Origin: Gammaproteobacteria bacterium
Lineage (GTDB): Bacteria; Pseudomonadota; Gammaproteobacteria; Steroidobacterales; Woeseiaceae
NCBI GenBank assembly: GCA_030429005.1
Contig: JAUIDP010000007.1
Coordinates: 1 to 64,000, forward strand
Direction of reading: 5' to 3'
DNA length: 64,000 nucleotides
Part shown: piece by piece, positions 36,101-43,688 of the stretch
Numbering within the stretch: position 1 is the stretch's first letter
Layout: every line of letters begins with the position of its first letter
Notes under the pieces: generated by a model
Database searches by the model: none
The model's input: the letters and a program-made list of their open reading frames with translations, nothing else
What the model was told of the DNA's origin: nothing
Translations under genes and position numbers: made by a program

Positions 36101-36542
36101 TTTCAAGCAAACCGGGCCGGAAATACGCGAGGTTACGCAACACTGGCTGCGCGGCATGGGCATCCGCCACGCCGCCGCCGCCGAGATCTCTGCACGTGTC
36201 GGCGACGCGCTGGCAAACATGCTTGCCGATGCTCGCGGGCGCTGGTTGCTGGACGGTCCGGGTGCTGCCGAACTTGGCCTGAGCGGCGTGCTCGACGGTG
36301 AGCTGACCTCGGTCGTGCTCGACAGGGTGCGCATCGACGACGATGGCACGCACTGGATTGTCGACTACAAGACAAGCTCGCACGAAGGCGGGAACCTGGA
36401 TGCCTTCATCGATGCCGAGGTCGCGCGATACATGCCGCAGTTACAGAAATATCGCCAGCTCTACGCGGCATATGCCGGCGTCGATGCACAATGTGCCCTG
36501 TACTTTCCGTTATTGCGGAAGTTCGTCGAGCTGCCGCTATAA
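33156..36542 (+). CDS. addA: AddA-like UvrD-family helicase/nuclease
   Basis: A 1128-residue superfamily 1A helicase with a C-terminal nuclease. Motifs in order: QAPAGSGKTELL (Walker A, near 28), ITFTRKAAAEM (Ia), ILVDEMQDTASAQ (Walker B, near 425), CVGDPMQSIYRFRNAE (III), LRQNFRS (IV), MTMHKAKGLEFDHVLLYG (V, near 770), LLYVACTRARRSLHLVG (VI), then a nuclease site WIVDYKTSSHEG (near 1067). This is the layout of AddA rather than RecB in partnership with the preceding AddB-like gene. Its stop overlaps the gspN stop on the opposite strand by six bases. Confidence 0.92.
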   Translation: MTTDAELRGDDTAARSAALDVQRSFIVQAPAGSGKTELLIQRYLRLLATVNEPEEILAITFTRKAAAEMQLRVLQALQAADRDEQPQETHRQLTHQAAIDVLARDRKLGWQLVANSGRMRIQTLDSLNAAISRMQPISSGSGTTNSSIVSDHELQALYDRAAYLTLDQLAEQGDLQAATSTVLRHLDNNTGLYCSYVARMLATRDQWLPFIASGRLGPQEAEQLRQRLEHNLETVVLARVRELHAALPPGIEQRLLDSARYAAGQLLLQGRDGHRVVDLQDARSLSANRPGDVTTWQGIADLLLTDAGDWRKRVTVTQGFPPKDGGEKQAFMELVGELGDNSRFRVLLHAARDLPPTQYSDDQWRVLLAVFRLLPLAVIELQRLFAERGVTDYIEIALSAAAALGSSEDPGDIAMLLDYQLRHILVDEMQDTASAQYRILEALTAGWQDGDGRTMFCVGDPMQSIYRFRNAEVGQFLVAQAHGIGSVRLEPITLRQNFRSGENLVHWFNTVFPGVLASADDPMYSAVSYEPSASVPALEGIGTCVTHPLFGNDVEREAECGFAVIRRTLEEHPDDSMAVLVRSRTRLRELLQKLRLGGIPYNAIKIDRLTDLPEIIDALALARALAHPGDRLAWLALLRSPFAGLDWSDLHALVAGASRQATVRELLCDDERLGRLSRHGRGAAENLRDVLAREMRANRIETLRDRVERLWLQLGGPAILSAEQAVDNVYRFLDVLERLEQCGTLADVARLEAALDQEHVSSEGNARLHVMTMHKAKGLEFDHVLLYGLGHTPAQQTRSVLSWFDIPGEQDFEEKVLSPVGPRAEVDNDPVHRFIERTENIKYEHELGRLLYVACTRARRSLHLVGHVEVAGDPVEIRSPRNNTLLQLLWPQVRNDFERAFASAGEIAAPTKEAVWRMPKLQRFTQGWKLPDFDGVPGTAPSRTPPAEDSEVEFYWVGSSARIAGTLVHRWLHLLATGRQRSFKQTGPEIREVTQHWLRGMGIRHAAAAEISARVGDALANMLADARGRWLLDGPGAAELGLSGVLDGELTSVVLDRVRIDDDGTHWIVDYKTSSHEGGNLDAFIDAEVARYMPQLQKYRQLYAAYAGVDAQCALYFPLLRKFVELPL

Positions 36543-37271
36543 CTGGCCTTCAAGTCGTAGTTGGTGTTGTCCGCGCTCGTTGGCCGAACCGAGAAAACGC
36601 AGTTGTTCGCGTATCGACGGCGGCGTTGTTTCGAGCGGGCTGATTTGGGCCAGGAACTCGTAGGCGCCATCAGTGCCGAGTTGCAGGCTGCCCGCCAGGT
36701 CGATGATCGCGGCCGTGTCTTCGATGCTGGCCGTCACACCGGACTCCTGCGTGAAGAACTCGGCGCGAAATCCGCCAACAGGGTCACGATGTAACAGTGG
36801 ATTCATCAGCCCGGCGATCTCAATCTTGCCGTCGGCCACGACGGGCAGGCCGTCGCTGAGTTGCACCTGCGAAAAATCCGCCGATAGCATGCCCCTGGAC
36901 CCGGCAACGAATGGAACCGACTGCAAATTCTCGAGCGGCAGTGCACATCGCAGGTCCCTCGCGTAGACGTTACCGAGGAAGCCGAGGGCCAGCTCGCCCT
37001 CGAGAAAACCGGACGCGAAGCGGGACTCGACGGCATAGCCGAGCTTGCCTGTGACGAGGCGCAACGGCTGGAATTCCCAGCTGAGATCGCGCAGGTAAAA
37101 GCCGTTCGCGGACGCTTCCTGGGCACTGCCGTTCCAGATCGTGCCGCTGATCCCGCTGGCCAGGAATGCCGGTGGCGCAAACCAGTGGTACGCAACGCGT
37201 GCGGGGAACACGGCAACCAGCCCGATGACGGCGACCAGCAGGCCGATCTTCAAGAGTCGCTTGCGGTTCAT
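36537..37271 (-). CDS. gspN: Type II secretion system protein N
   Basis: A 244-residue inner-membrane protein with one N-terminal helix (KIGLLVAVIGLVAVFPARVAYHWF) and a beta-rich periplasmic region (GISGTIWNGSAQEA, NGFYLRDLSWEF). GspN is an accessory component at the end of many gsp operons, related to AsmA-like domains. It is three bases downstream of gspM and is the last gene of this operon. Confidence 0.9.
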   Translation of the reverse strand: MNRKRLLKIGLLVAVIGLVAVFPARVAYHWFAPPAFLASGISGTIWNGSAQEASANGFYLRDLSWEFQPLRLVTGKLGYAVESRFASGFLEGELALGFLGNVYARDLRCALPLENLQSVPFVAGSRGMLSADFSQVQLSDGLPVVADGKIEIAGLMNPLLHRDPVGGFRAEFFTQESGVTASIEDTAAIIDLAGSLQLGTDGAYEFLAQISPLETTPPSIREQLRFLGSANERGQHQLRLEGQL

Positions 37272-37274
37272 GCG

Positions 37275-37763
37275 TCAGCTGCGTTCAAGCGTAAAAGTTG
37301 CATTGATCCGGCCGGGGCCCGATTGCGAGGTTTGCGACATGCTGACAGCGCTGACCTGCATGCCGTGCTGGCTGCTCAGGTCGCCAAGCCACAACACCAG
37401 TTCATCGAAAGCCACGTTGTCGAACTCGACACGAATGCCGTTACTGGTGGTCGGCTGACTGCGCTGCAGGGCACGGTCCAGTCCGCGAGCGCGCAGGGTC
37501 TGGTCCACAATGACGAGCGGCTCGCGCGAATCGGTTCCTGGCGATGTCGGGTTGCCACCAGCCTGCAGCGCCTGCAGGCCTTTGAACGGCTTCAGGTCGG
37601 CCAGCGACTTCTGCCAGCGAGCGACGTCCTCGGCCAGCGCCTGCTGGCCACTGTCGAGCGGGGCCCAGACCAGCGTATGAAACAGGACAATGATCACGAT
37701 CACGGCACCGCCGCCGACAAAAATCTGCTCGCGCTTGGCTAACCCGAGGAACCAGTTCTTCAT
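37275..37763 (-). CDS. gspM: Type II secretion system protein M
   Basis: A 162-residue inner-membrane assembly-platform protein: KREQIFVGGGAVIVIIVLFHTLVWAPL contains the single membrane helix, followed by a short coiled segment and a ferredoxin-like periplasmic domain (FDNVAFDELVLWLGDLSSQHG). It partners with GspL. The start overlaps the gspL stop by four bases. Confidence 0.92.
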   Translation of the reverse strand: MKNWFLGLAKREQIFVGGGAVIVIIVLFHTLVWAPLDSGQQALAEDVARWQKSLADLKPFKGLQALQAGGNPTSPGTDSREPLVIVDQTLRARGLDRALQRSQPTTSNGIRVEFDNVAFDELVLWLGDLSSQHGMQVSAVSMSQTSQSGPGRINATFTLERS

Positions 37764-39028
37764 GCGCCGGCCTCCCGGATCTGGATGCGGCTGCTGACCT
37801 TGTCGCCGACCTGGTCGGTCGACTGGATGGAGGCGGCAAAGCGTCCGGACGTGCTGACCAGTTTCTGGATACTGTCCAGCGTCGCAACGTCCGGCGCTGT
37901 CAGGCGCACATCAATAATGCCGGCGCGGTAACTGATGGCCTCGATTTTGGCACCGTCATTCGCTTGCAGGGCCTCGCTCAATTGCTGCAGGCTCGGCAGG
38001 AAAACGCCGCTTGATACCGTGGTGCCCGTGTCCCGCCGCAGTTCTTCAATGATCCGCCCGGGGTCCGTGATCTCACGATTGTCGCGCGGCCGTATCTCGC
38101 GGTAGGTCTGCGTGAATTGTTCGCGCAATGCTTCCTGCTCGGAACTGAGGCGGCTATAGTCCACGAGCTTGCCGGCAAAGCCGAGTAGCAACAGACCGAC
38201 CAGCAAAGCGGCAGCGGTGCGCCACGGGCGTAGCAGAGGCATATAGTCGACCTTGGCGCTGAACTCGCCCTGTAACAGGTTGATGCCGCGACTGGCCCCG
38301 ACTGTCACTGCCAGCCGCGGCAGGATGCCATCCGGCAACAAGTTGATATCGACACTGTCGAGTTCATGCCGCAAGACGTTCCAGTCCTGCTCGAAGCGCG
38401 TCTCGTCGCTCGGTTCGCAGTAGACGAGCAAGTGCCCGCTGGTACGCGCCTCTTCATTATCGAGAACACCTGCGACATTATCGAGAACACCTGCGACTGC
38501 GATCGCATCGCTCGGACTGACGCCCTGCATCGCGAATTCGCTGGCCGCGCCGTCGTTGAACATGACCTGGTCTTCGGCAACCAGCATGCTCATCGTGCCG
38601 GGTATCCTGGCCAGTCCGTGGTTTTCCGGTATGAGCCGGTCCGGCCTGATGCCAGCCTCTGCCAGCAAGTCGAGCCATTCCCGCATTTGTGACCGCGCCA
38701 CGACGGCAACCGGCAGCAAGCCGTCATCGCCACGCTTGCCGGACGCAAAATGCAGGTTCTCCACATCGTCGGCGAGTTGTTCCTCGAGCGCGAACGGCAG
38801 TGCCGCACGCAGCCGTGCAGCCGACTTAATCGGCAAGTCGACGCTGGTGGTCAGGACCGAGAAAGCGGGTACCAGGACGATAATCGACTTGTCGCCGGCA
38901 TCTTTTGCCGCCTCGGCCAGCGGTCCGGTCATCGGCGGCGAACGGCGGGTGCCGTTTTCGTCGACTGCAATCCAGTGCGCCGCCTGTAGCGGGTTGTTGC
39001 CGAGCCGGATGACGAGATGTTCTGCCAT
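37760..39028 (-). CDS. gspL: Type II secretion system protein L
   Basis: A 422-residue platform protein linking the cytoplasmic ATPase GspE to GspM. It has an actin-like cytoplasmic domain (about 1-255, VLVPAFSVLTTSVDLP, LPFALEEQLADDVENLHFA), a membrane helix around LLRPWRTAAALLVGLLLLGFAG and a periplasmic ferredoxin-like domain. Odd point: a perfect 21-base tandem duplication makes VAGVLDNVAGVLDN in the cytoplasmic domain. Two bases separate it from gspK. Confidence 0.94.
   Translation of the reverse strand: MAEHLVIRLGNNPLQAAHWIAVDENGTRRSPPMTGPLAEAAKDAGDKSIIVLVPAFSVLTTSVDLPIKSAARLRAALPFALEEQLADDVENLHFASGKRGDDGLLPVAVVARSQMREWLDLLAEAGIRPDRLIPENHGLARIPGTMSMLVAEDQVMFNDGAASEFAMQGVSPSDAIAVAGVLDNVAGVLDNEEARTSGHLLVYCEPSDETRFEQDWNVLRHELDSVDINLLPDGILPRLAVTVGASRGINLLQGEFSAKVDYMPLLRPWRTAAALLVGLLLLGFAGKLVDYSRLSSEQEALREQFTQTYREIRPRDNREITDPGRIIEELRRDTGTTVSSGVFLPSLQQLSEALQANDGAKIEAISYRAGIIDVRLTAPDVATLDSIQKLVSTSGRFAASIQSTDQVGDKVSSRIQIREAGA
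38455..38496 (-). repeat. Perfect 21-base tandem duplication within gspL
   Basis: Unit 38455-38475 is repeated exactly at 38476-38496. The reading frame is preserved and seven residues (VAGVLDN) occur twice. The exact identity suggests a recent slippage event or a reversible in-frame length variant. Confidence 0.95.
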
Positions 39029-39030
39029 TG

Positions 39031-39957
39031 TCAGGTGGTCCCCAGCGAACGCAGGATCGGGGTGACATCGCCCCTCGGTCCGCGCTCGAGAATGCTGTAA
39101 TACGTGATGCGCACCGTATCAACCCGCACCGTCACTCGCAATTGAAAAAACTCGGTGGTTTCGACCAGCCGCCGGCTTATGTCATCCGGTTCCATCAATC
39201 CGCCGAAGGACTGCGCAATTTCAGCAAACCCGGACTCGGCACGCTCGGCGATCAGGCGCTCCGCGTCCGCTGCGGATATGCGTTCGTCCAGCGACTGCAG
39301 GACCGCGCCTGTCGCCGTGTTGACATTGATCTCGGTGTGACCCGGCAGCGCCACGATATGCGGCAACAGGACGTCCATGGTCGCCTTGTCCATGCCTTCC
39401 AGCGCCGCCAGTTCGGCCGCATTGCTGATGAGCTGGTTCGCGGCCCGGTAGGGCGGGGTAATGCCGGTGTAGATCGCGTCTTCGGCACCGTCCGGAAACG
39501 AGGCATCCTGGTCCGCATCGATCCAGTCGGCGGCAATCCCGGCAAAGCGCGGATCCAGCCCGAGAGCAGTGAGCAACCGCTGAAACTGTTCCAGCGCTTC
39601 CTCGTCAACATTGCCATCGTCACCGACCAGGTTGTTGATATTGAAACGGCCCTGCAGGTCCTGGATCTCACCGTAGACCTCGCCGCCATCGATCGGCAGT
39701 GCCGGCAGGTCTGATGCCCAGATTTCGCCGAGGTGATCCGTGTCCGACTCCTCGAGATCCTGGCGCAGGATCGTCTGCATCCAGCTTTCGGCGCCCACGG
39801 CGATCTGCACTGCCTGGTCCCGGTTCAGCATGACACCGGTACGGCGGATATCCAGCGAATTATTCCACTTCAGTGTGTACGTCATCGATGCGATCAGCGC
39901 CATGATCAGCAACGCTGTAATCAGTGCAACGCCGCGGCTCGAACGCATCGAATTCAT
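39031..39957 (-). CDS. gspK: Type II secretion minor pseudopilin K
   Basis: A 308-residue minor pseudopilin capping the pseudopilus tip. The short leader RSSRG precedes VALITALLIMALIASMTY; as usual for GspK the Glu at +5 is missing. LQGRFNINNLVG and the helix-hairpin-helix-like INVNTATGAVLQSL are family landmarks, with the Asp-rich WIDADQDASFPDGAED loop probably binding calcium. Start ATG 39957 overlaps gspJ by four bases. Confidence 0.95.
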   Translation of the reverse strand: MNSMRSSRGVALITALLIMALIASMTYTLKWNNSLDIRRTGVMLNRDQAVQIAVGAESWMQTILRQDLEESDTDHLGEIWASDLPALPIDGGEVYGEIQDLQGRFNINNLVGDDGNVDEEALEQFQRLLTALGLDPRFAGIAADWIDADQDASFPDGAEDAIYTGITPPYRAANQLISNAAELAALEGMDKATMDVLLPHIVALPGHTEINVNTATGAVLQSLDERISAADAERLIAERAESGFAEIAQSFGGLMEPDDISRRLVETTEFFQLRVTVRVDTVRITYYSILERGPRGDVTPILRSLGTT

Positions 39958-40562
39958 GGCGCCACCTCGATCAGTCGCGTGATCTCACCGCTATCGCCGA
40001 GCGACAGCACGATCTCGACAGCGCGCGGACGCGCCCGCAACGGGTTCGTCGCGCTTTGCGGCGGCCAGACTTCGGTCGGCTCACCGGTGTCAGCGTAGAA
40101 ACGAAAGAACAGGCTCTGGACATCGTCGAGCAGCACGGTTGCGACCGGCTCATTCGAAAAGGTCCGGTCTAGGACATTCCAGTGATAACGGACCAGCTGG
40201 TCCTCTTCCAACCGGTAGGCACTGCGCTGTTGCGTGCCGCGCGGCAAGCCTGCCGGGTTGCCCCAGCCTCCGTGCGTGACCTCGAGCGCGAAATCGCCTG
40301 ACAGGCTGCTCAGGATGGCGGGTAATTGCGTGTCGCCGATCTCGTTGCGCACTGAGCGCGGCGCCGCGAGCGCCAGGTCCGTTGTGATCAGGCGCACCGC
40401 GCGCTGGATCGCCTGCAGCCGGTCCATGCGATCGGTCAGCATTTCCGCATCGTCGAGCGCATTGCTGAGCGCTCCCCACGCAATCACCGACATCAGCGAA
40501 AAAATCGCGACAGCGACCATGATCTCGATCAACGTGAATCCACGCTGCGGTCGCCGCATCAT
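39954..40562 (-). CDS. gspJ: Type II secretion minor pseudopilin J
   Basis: A 202-residue minor pseudopilin with leader MMRRPQRG and N-terminus FTLIEIMVAVAIFSLMSVIAW, carrying Glu at +5. The rest matches GspJ in size and in the GGWGNPAGLPRGTQQRSAYRL region. It forms the tip complex with GspI and GspK. The start overlaps gspI by four bases. Confidence 0.95.
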   Translation of the reverse strand: MMRRPQRGFTLIEIMVAVAIFSLMSVIAWGALSNALDDAEMLTDRMDRLQAIQRAVRLITTDLALAAPRSVRNEIGDTQLPAILSSLSGDFALEVTHGGWGNPAGLPRGTQQRSAYRLEEDQLVRYHWNVLDRTFSNEPVATVLLDDVQSLFFRFYADTGEPTEVWPPQSATNPLRARPRAVEIVLSLGDSGEITRLIEVAP

Positions 40563-41002
40563 TGTGTCGCTCCCGGCGGGTTCGCGGACCCGGGTGTCCG
40601 GTTCCAGGCGCGATTACTTTGCCCGGGCGGCACGGGCTCGCCGATAAACCCCGTCACCGGGCGCATGATCGGCTCACCACCGGGAAATGACACGGTCACG
40701 TCGACGCGATACAGGTTGGTTACACCGGTTTCGGAAACGACAGCGCGCCAGGCCCATTCCCTGCCGGCATAATCGACCTCGCCACTGGACGCGCTGACGT
40801 CAGGAATGACATTGGCCAGCCGCATTTCGGCGATCTTGTTGTGCGCGATCCAGCTGGCGTAAGTGCGGTTCTGCATCGTCGTCGCGGCGTCGATCATTTG
40901 CACCATTTCGCTGGCGATCGCCGCCAGGGAAACAGCAACGACCATCAGCGCCACCAGCACCTCGAGCAGCGTGAACCCGGCGTTCCTAGCGGAGCAGCGC
41001 AT
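40559..41002 (-). CDS. gspI: Type II secretion minor pseudopilin I
   Basis: A 147-residue minor pseudopilin with leader MRCSARNAG and FTLLEVLVALMVVAVSLAAI (Glu at +5), then the GspI-typical TYASWIAHNKIAEMRL. The C-terminal 25 residues are Pro/Gly/Asn-rich. The gene begins 17 bases inside the end of gspH. Confidence 0.94.
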   Translation of the reverse strand: MRCSARNAGFTLLEVLVALMVVAVSLAAIASEMVQMIDAATTMQNRTYASWIAHNKIAEMRLANVIPDVSASSGEVDYAGREWAWRAVVSETGVTNLYRVDVTVSFPGGEPIMRPVTGFIGEPVPPGQSNRAWNRTPGSANPPGATQ

Positions 41003-41567
41003 CGCGCTCCTCGCTCTCGGTCAGCACGTTGACTTCACCGGTAACGTCGCCGGCGAGGATGACGACATGCTCCTGCGTCGCATCGACCAGCCGCAATTCA
41101 AAGGGTGTCGTATCGCCGCTGGAAAAAATCAGGATGTGCGGTGCGTAGTCCCTGCGCTCGCCGCGATCGCGCTCGTTCTCGGGCTCGGCAAGATCCGCAG
41201 CCTCGAGGTCGAGCTGGATGCTCTTGTTCTCGAGAAGCAGGTCGAATTCGATTGGTTCGGGCAGCTGCCGCGACCGAAAAACGTTTTCTGTCGGAATGTC
41301 CGTCCACAGCCGTTGCAACGGGTCGTACTCCACGAACCGGTACGAGTCGCGCATGATCTCGAGGCCGAACTCACGGCCCTGCATTATGGCTTCGTCCTGT
41401 GCTACCTCTAGCAGCGAACCGATTCGATAGGCTTCGCGGCGCAACTGCCGCTCATCTCCGAGCACGCCCAGCGACAACAGCCCGATAGAGACGATGATGG
41501 CTATGACCACGACGACAACCAGCAACTCGATAAGCGTGAAGCCGGACTGGAGACTGCGAGCACGCAT
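40986..41567 (-). CDS. gspH: Type II secretion minor pseudopilin H
   Basis: A 193-residue minor pseudopilin: leader MRARSLQSG and FTLIELLVVVVVIAIIVSIG (Glu at +5), followed by RREAYRIGSLLEVAQDEAIMQGREFGLEI, the conserved GspH/FimT helix. It joins the tip to the major pseudopilin GspG. Eleven bases separate it from gspG. Confidence 0.95.
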   Translation of the reverse strand: MRARSLQSGFTLIELLVVVVVIAIIVSIGLLSLGVLGDERQLRREAYRIGSLLEVAQDEAIMQGREFGLEIMRDSYRFVEYDPLQRLWTDIPTENVFRSRQLPEPIEFDLLLENKSIQLDLEAADLAEPENERDRGERRDYAPHILIFSSGDTTPFELRLVDATQEHVVILAGDVTGEVNVLTESEERDALLR

Positions 41568-41578
41568 GCGACTCGGGA

Positions 41579-42031
41579 TTATTCGAGATCCCAGTTGCCG
41601 ATGTCAGCATTGTTGCCGTCGCCGCCCTCGACGCCGTCGGCGCCGAAGGTCAGGATGTCGATCTCACCGTGCGTGCCCGGGTTGCGGTAGACATAGGGAT
41701 TGCCCCACGGATCGACCGGCATGCGTTCGAGATAGCCGCCAGGATTCCAGTTCTTGATATTCGGATCATTGGGCTTGTTGACCAGCGCATCGATGCCTTG
41801 CTCGGCCGTCGGATAGGCAAAGTTGTCGAGGCGATAGAATTTCATGGCGTTCTCGATTGTCGAGATCTCGGATCGTGCCGCCTCCTTGCGGGCCCGGTCG
41901 ACCTGGCCAAACAGTTTCGGGCCGACCAGTGCGGCGAGGATGCCGATGATTACGACCACGACCATGATTTCGATCAGCGTAAAGCCGCTTTGCCGCGGCA
42001 AAGCTACAGAATTCGGGGGATGAGCGTACAA
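41579..42031 (-). CDS. gspG: Type II secretion major pseudopilin G
   Basis: Main subunit of the secretion pseudopilus, processed by prepilin peptidase before F of FTLIEIMVVVVIIGILAALVG. PTAEQGIDALV, DPWGNPYVYRNPG and the C-terminal calcium loop region TFGADGVEGGDG are typical. Start choice: the open frame reaches ATG 42082, but a promoter-like TATACT lies at 42074-42069 and TTG 42031 has CGGAG seven bases upstream, giving a 16-residue leader and 150 residues in all; TTG 42001 (6-residue leader) is another option. First gene of gspGHIJKLMN; GspC, D, E and F are not in the window. Confidence 0.93.
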   Translation of the reverse strand: MYAHPPNSVALPRQSGFTLIEIMVVVVIIGILAALVGPKLFGQVDRARKEAARSEISTIENAMKFYRLDNFAYPTAEQGIDALVNKPNDPNIKNWNPGGYLERMPVDPWGNPYVYRNPGTHGEIDILTFGADGVEGGDGNNADIGNWDLE

Positions 42032-42043
42032 GTGAGCACTCCG

Positions 42044-42095
42044 TTGACTCGGTATTCGTATAAACGTCAGTATATCAAACATGGGGTTAATCCAA
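42044..42095. promoter_or_regulatory. Overlapping divergent promoters of gspG and rhombosortase
   Basis: Minus strand: TTGGAT (42095-42090) and TATACT (42074-42069), spacer 15, reading to gspG. Plus strand: TTGACT (42044-42049) and CAGTAT (42068-42073), spacer 18, with a start close to the rhombosortase ATG at 42081. The two -10 elements overlap, so the promoters would exclude each other if both are real. Confidence 0.35.
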
Positions 42096-42698
42096 GGTGA
42101 TGCAGATCACCGTAAATTCAACAAATTTCGCGACTGGTGGTTGCCGGGCACACTGGTGTTGCTGGCCACCATTGTCTTTCTCTGCGGCGATGCCGGCCGG
42201 GAAGTCCTGCGTTACGACCGCACCGCGATTGGCAGCGGTGAGGCCTGGCGGCTCGTAACCGGTCATTTCGCGCACCTCGGGCTCTCGCATTTCGTCCTGA
42301 ACGCGCTCGGCATGGCATTGATCGCCTACCTCGTCATTGCACTGTTCACGCCAATGCAGTGGCTGCTGATCACCGGGTTCGTCATTGCCGGCATCGACCT
42401 CGGCTTCTGGGTTCTCGAGCCGCAACTGCACTGGTATGTCGGCTTGTCGGGGCTGTTGCATGGCATCTGGGCTGCCGGCGCCGTTGGCGGCCTGCGCACC
42501 GGCCTCGTCGACCACCGGCTGCTGTTCGCTGTGCTGGTCGGCAAACTGGTGTATGAACAGTGGCTGGGGCCATTGCCCGGCTCGGAAGACACAACCGGCG
42601 GACAGGTTATCGTCGCCGCGCACCTGTATGGCGCGATCAGCGGTGCGTTGATCGCTGCATGGTTCAGCCTTAGGCAAGCGCGCCCGGCGCCGATATAA
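42081..42698 (+). CDS. rrtA: Rhombosortase (rhomboid-family intramembrane protease)
   Basis: A 205-residue rhomboid with about five to six membrane helices. The catalytic Ser lies in YVGLSGLLHGIWAAGA (GxSxxxHG form) and the His in AAHLYGAISGAL; HFAHLGLSHFVLNALGMAL is the conserved rhomboid loop/helix. The short size fits rhombosortase, which cleaves the GlyGly-CTERM tail of proteins exported by type II secretion. Its position head-to-head with gspG supports this. ATG 42081 has no Shine-Dalgarno and may be leaderless. Confidence 0.85.
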   Translation: MGLIQGDADHRKFNKFRDWWLPGTLVLLATIVFLCGDAGREVLRYDRTAIGSGEAWRLVTGHFAHLGLSHFVLNALGMALIAYLVIALFTPMQWLLITGFVIAGIDLGFWVLEPQLHWYVGLSGLLHGIWAAGAVGGLRTGLVDHRLLFAVLVGKLVYEQWLGPLPGSEDTTGGQVIVAAHLYGAISGALIAAWFSLRQARPAPI

Positions 42699-42699
42699 T
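42671..42699 (+). promoter_or_regulatory. Promoter of the fabD operon
   Basis: TAGGCA (42671-42676), spacer of 17, perfect TATAAT (42694-42699). It sits on the rhombosortase stop codon and would start transcription near 42706, about 29 bases before the fabD start. Confidence 0.65.
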
Positions 42700-42734
42700 G
42701 CGCGCCAAGTGACATTCAGCAGGTGGAGACGAAT

Positions 42735-43661
42735 TTGAGTATCGCAATGGTTTTTCCTGGGCAGGGATCGCAATCGCAGGGCATGCAGGCCGATCTCGGC
42801 AGCCAGCATATCGAAGCACGCGAAGTCTATGTCGAAGCGTCCGATATCCTGGGCTATGACCTGTGGCAACTGGTACAGGATGGTCCTGCTGAACGGCTCG
42901 GCGAGACCACTGTCACGCAGCCGGCGATGCTCACGGCCGGCGTCGCAGCCTGGAAGGTGTGGCGCGCCTCAGGTGGCGCGATCCCGACCCATATGGCGGG
43001 GCACAGCCTGGGTGAATACTCCGCTCTCGTCTGCGCCGGCAGCGTCAGCTTTGGCGATGCACTCAGGGTTGTAAAACGCCGTTCCGAGCTGATGCAGGAT
43101 GCCGTGCCCGCCGGTGCCGGCGCGATGGCGGCAATTCTCGGTCTGGACGATGACGCCATTGTCGCTGTCTGCGCCGAAGCCGCCGGCGACGGGGTCGCCG
43201 ATGCCGTCAATTTCAATGCGCCGGGGCAGGTCGTCATTGCCGGCGACACGGCGGCAGTCCAGCGAGCAATTGAGCTGGCAAAGTCAAAAGGCGCCAAGCG
43301 GGCGATCCTGTTGCCGGTCAGCGTGCCGGCGCACTCGGCCCTGATGCAGGGAGCCGGGGAGGCGCTCGCCGAGTCGCTGGCAGGTGCCGGGTTCGTCAAA
43401 CCGGACATCACTGTCATCGCGGCTTCGGATGCCAGGCCGTACGAAGACGGCGACGATATTCGCGCACGACTGTCACGGCAGGTCTATGCGCCCGTTCGCT
43501 GGGTCGATACCGTCAATGCAATGATCGCCGGTGGCGCGACGACGTTTGTCGAGTGCGGCCCGGGCAAGGTGCTCGCGGGACTTATGCGGCGCATCGACAG
43601 AAACATGACCTGTCACTACATCGACAATGTCGAAAGTTTGGAAACCGCCTTGCAGGGCTGA
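42735..43661 (+). CDS. fabD: Malonyl-CoA:ACP transacylase
   Basis: Loads malonyl groups from CoA onto acyl carrier protein for fatty acid synthesis. The 308-residue protein has FPGQGSQSQGM, the catalytic Ser in GHSLGEYSAL, and the His in PVSVPAHSALM. TTG 42735 is chosen because AGGTGGAG lies six bases before it and it gives the family N-terminus MSIA-VFPGQGSQ; an in-frame GTG at 42723 has no ribosome site. Upstream genes usual in this cluster (rpmF, plsX, fabH) are absent, replaced by the rhombosortase gene. Confidence 0.96.
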   Translation: MSIAMVFPGQGSQSQGMQADLGSQHIEAREVYVEASDILGYDLWQLVQDGPAERLGETTVTQPAMLTAGVAAWKVWRASGGAIPTHMAGHSLGEYSALVCAGSVSFGDALRVVKRRSELMQDAVPAGAGAMAAILGLDDDAIVAVCAEAAGDGVADAVNFNAPGQVVIAGDTAAVQRAIELAKSKGAKRAILLPVSVPAHSALMQGAGEALAESLAGAGFVKPDITVIAASDARPYEDGDDIRARLSRQVYAPVRWVDTVNAMIAGGATTFVECGPGKVLAGLMRRIDRNMTCHYIDNVESLETALQG

Positions 43662-43688
43662 TGCCGCTGCACAAACAAGGGAACTGCT

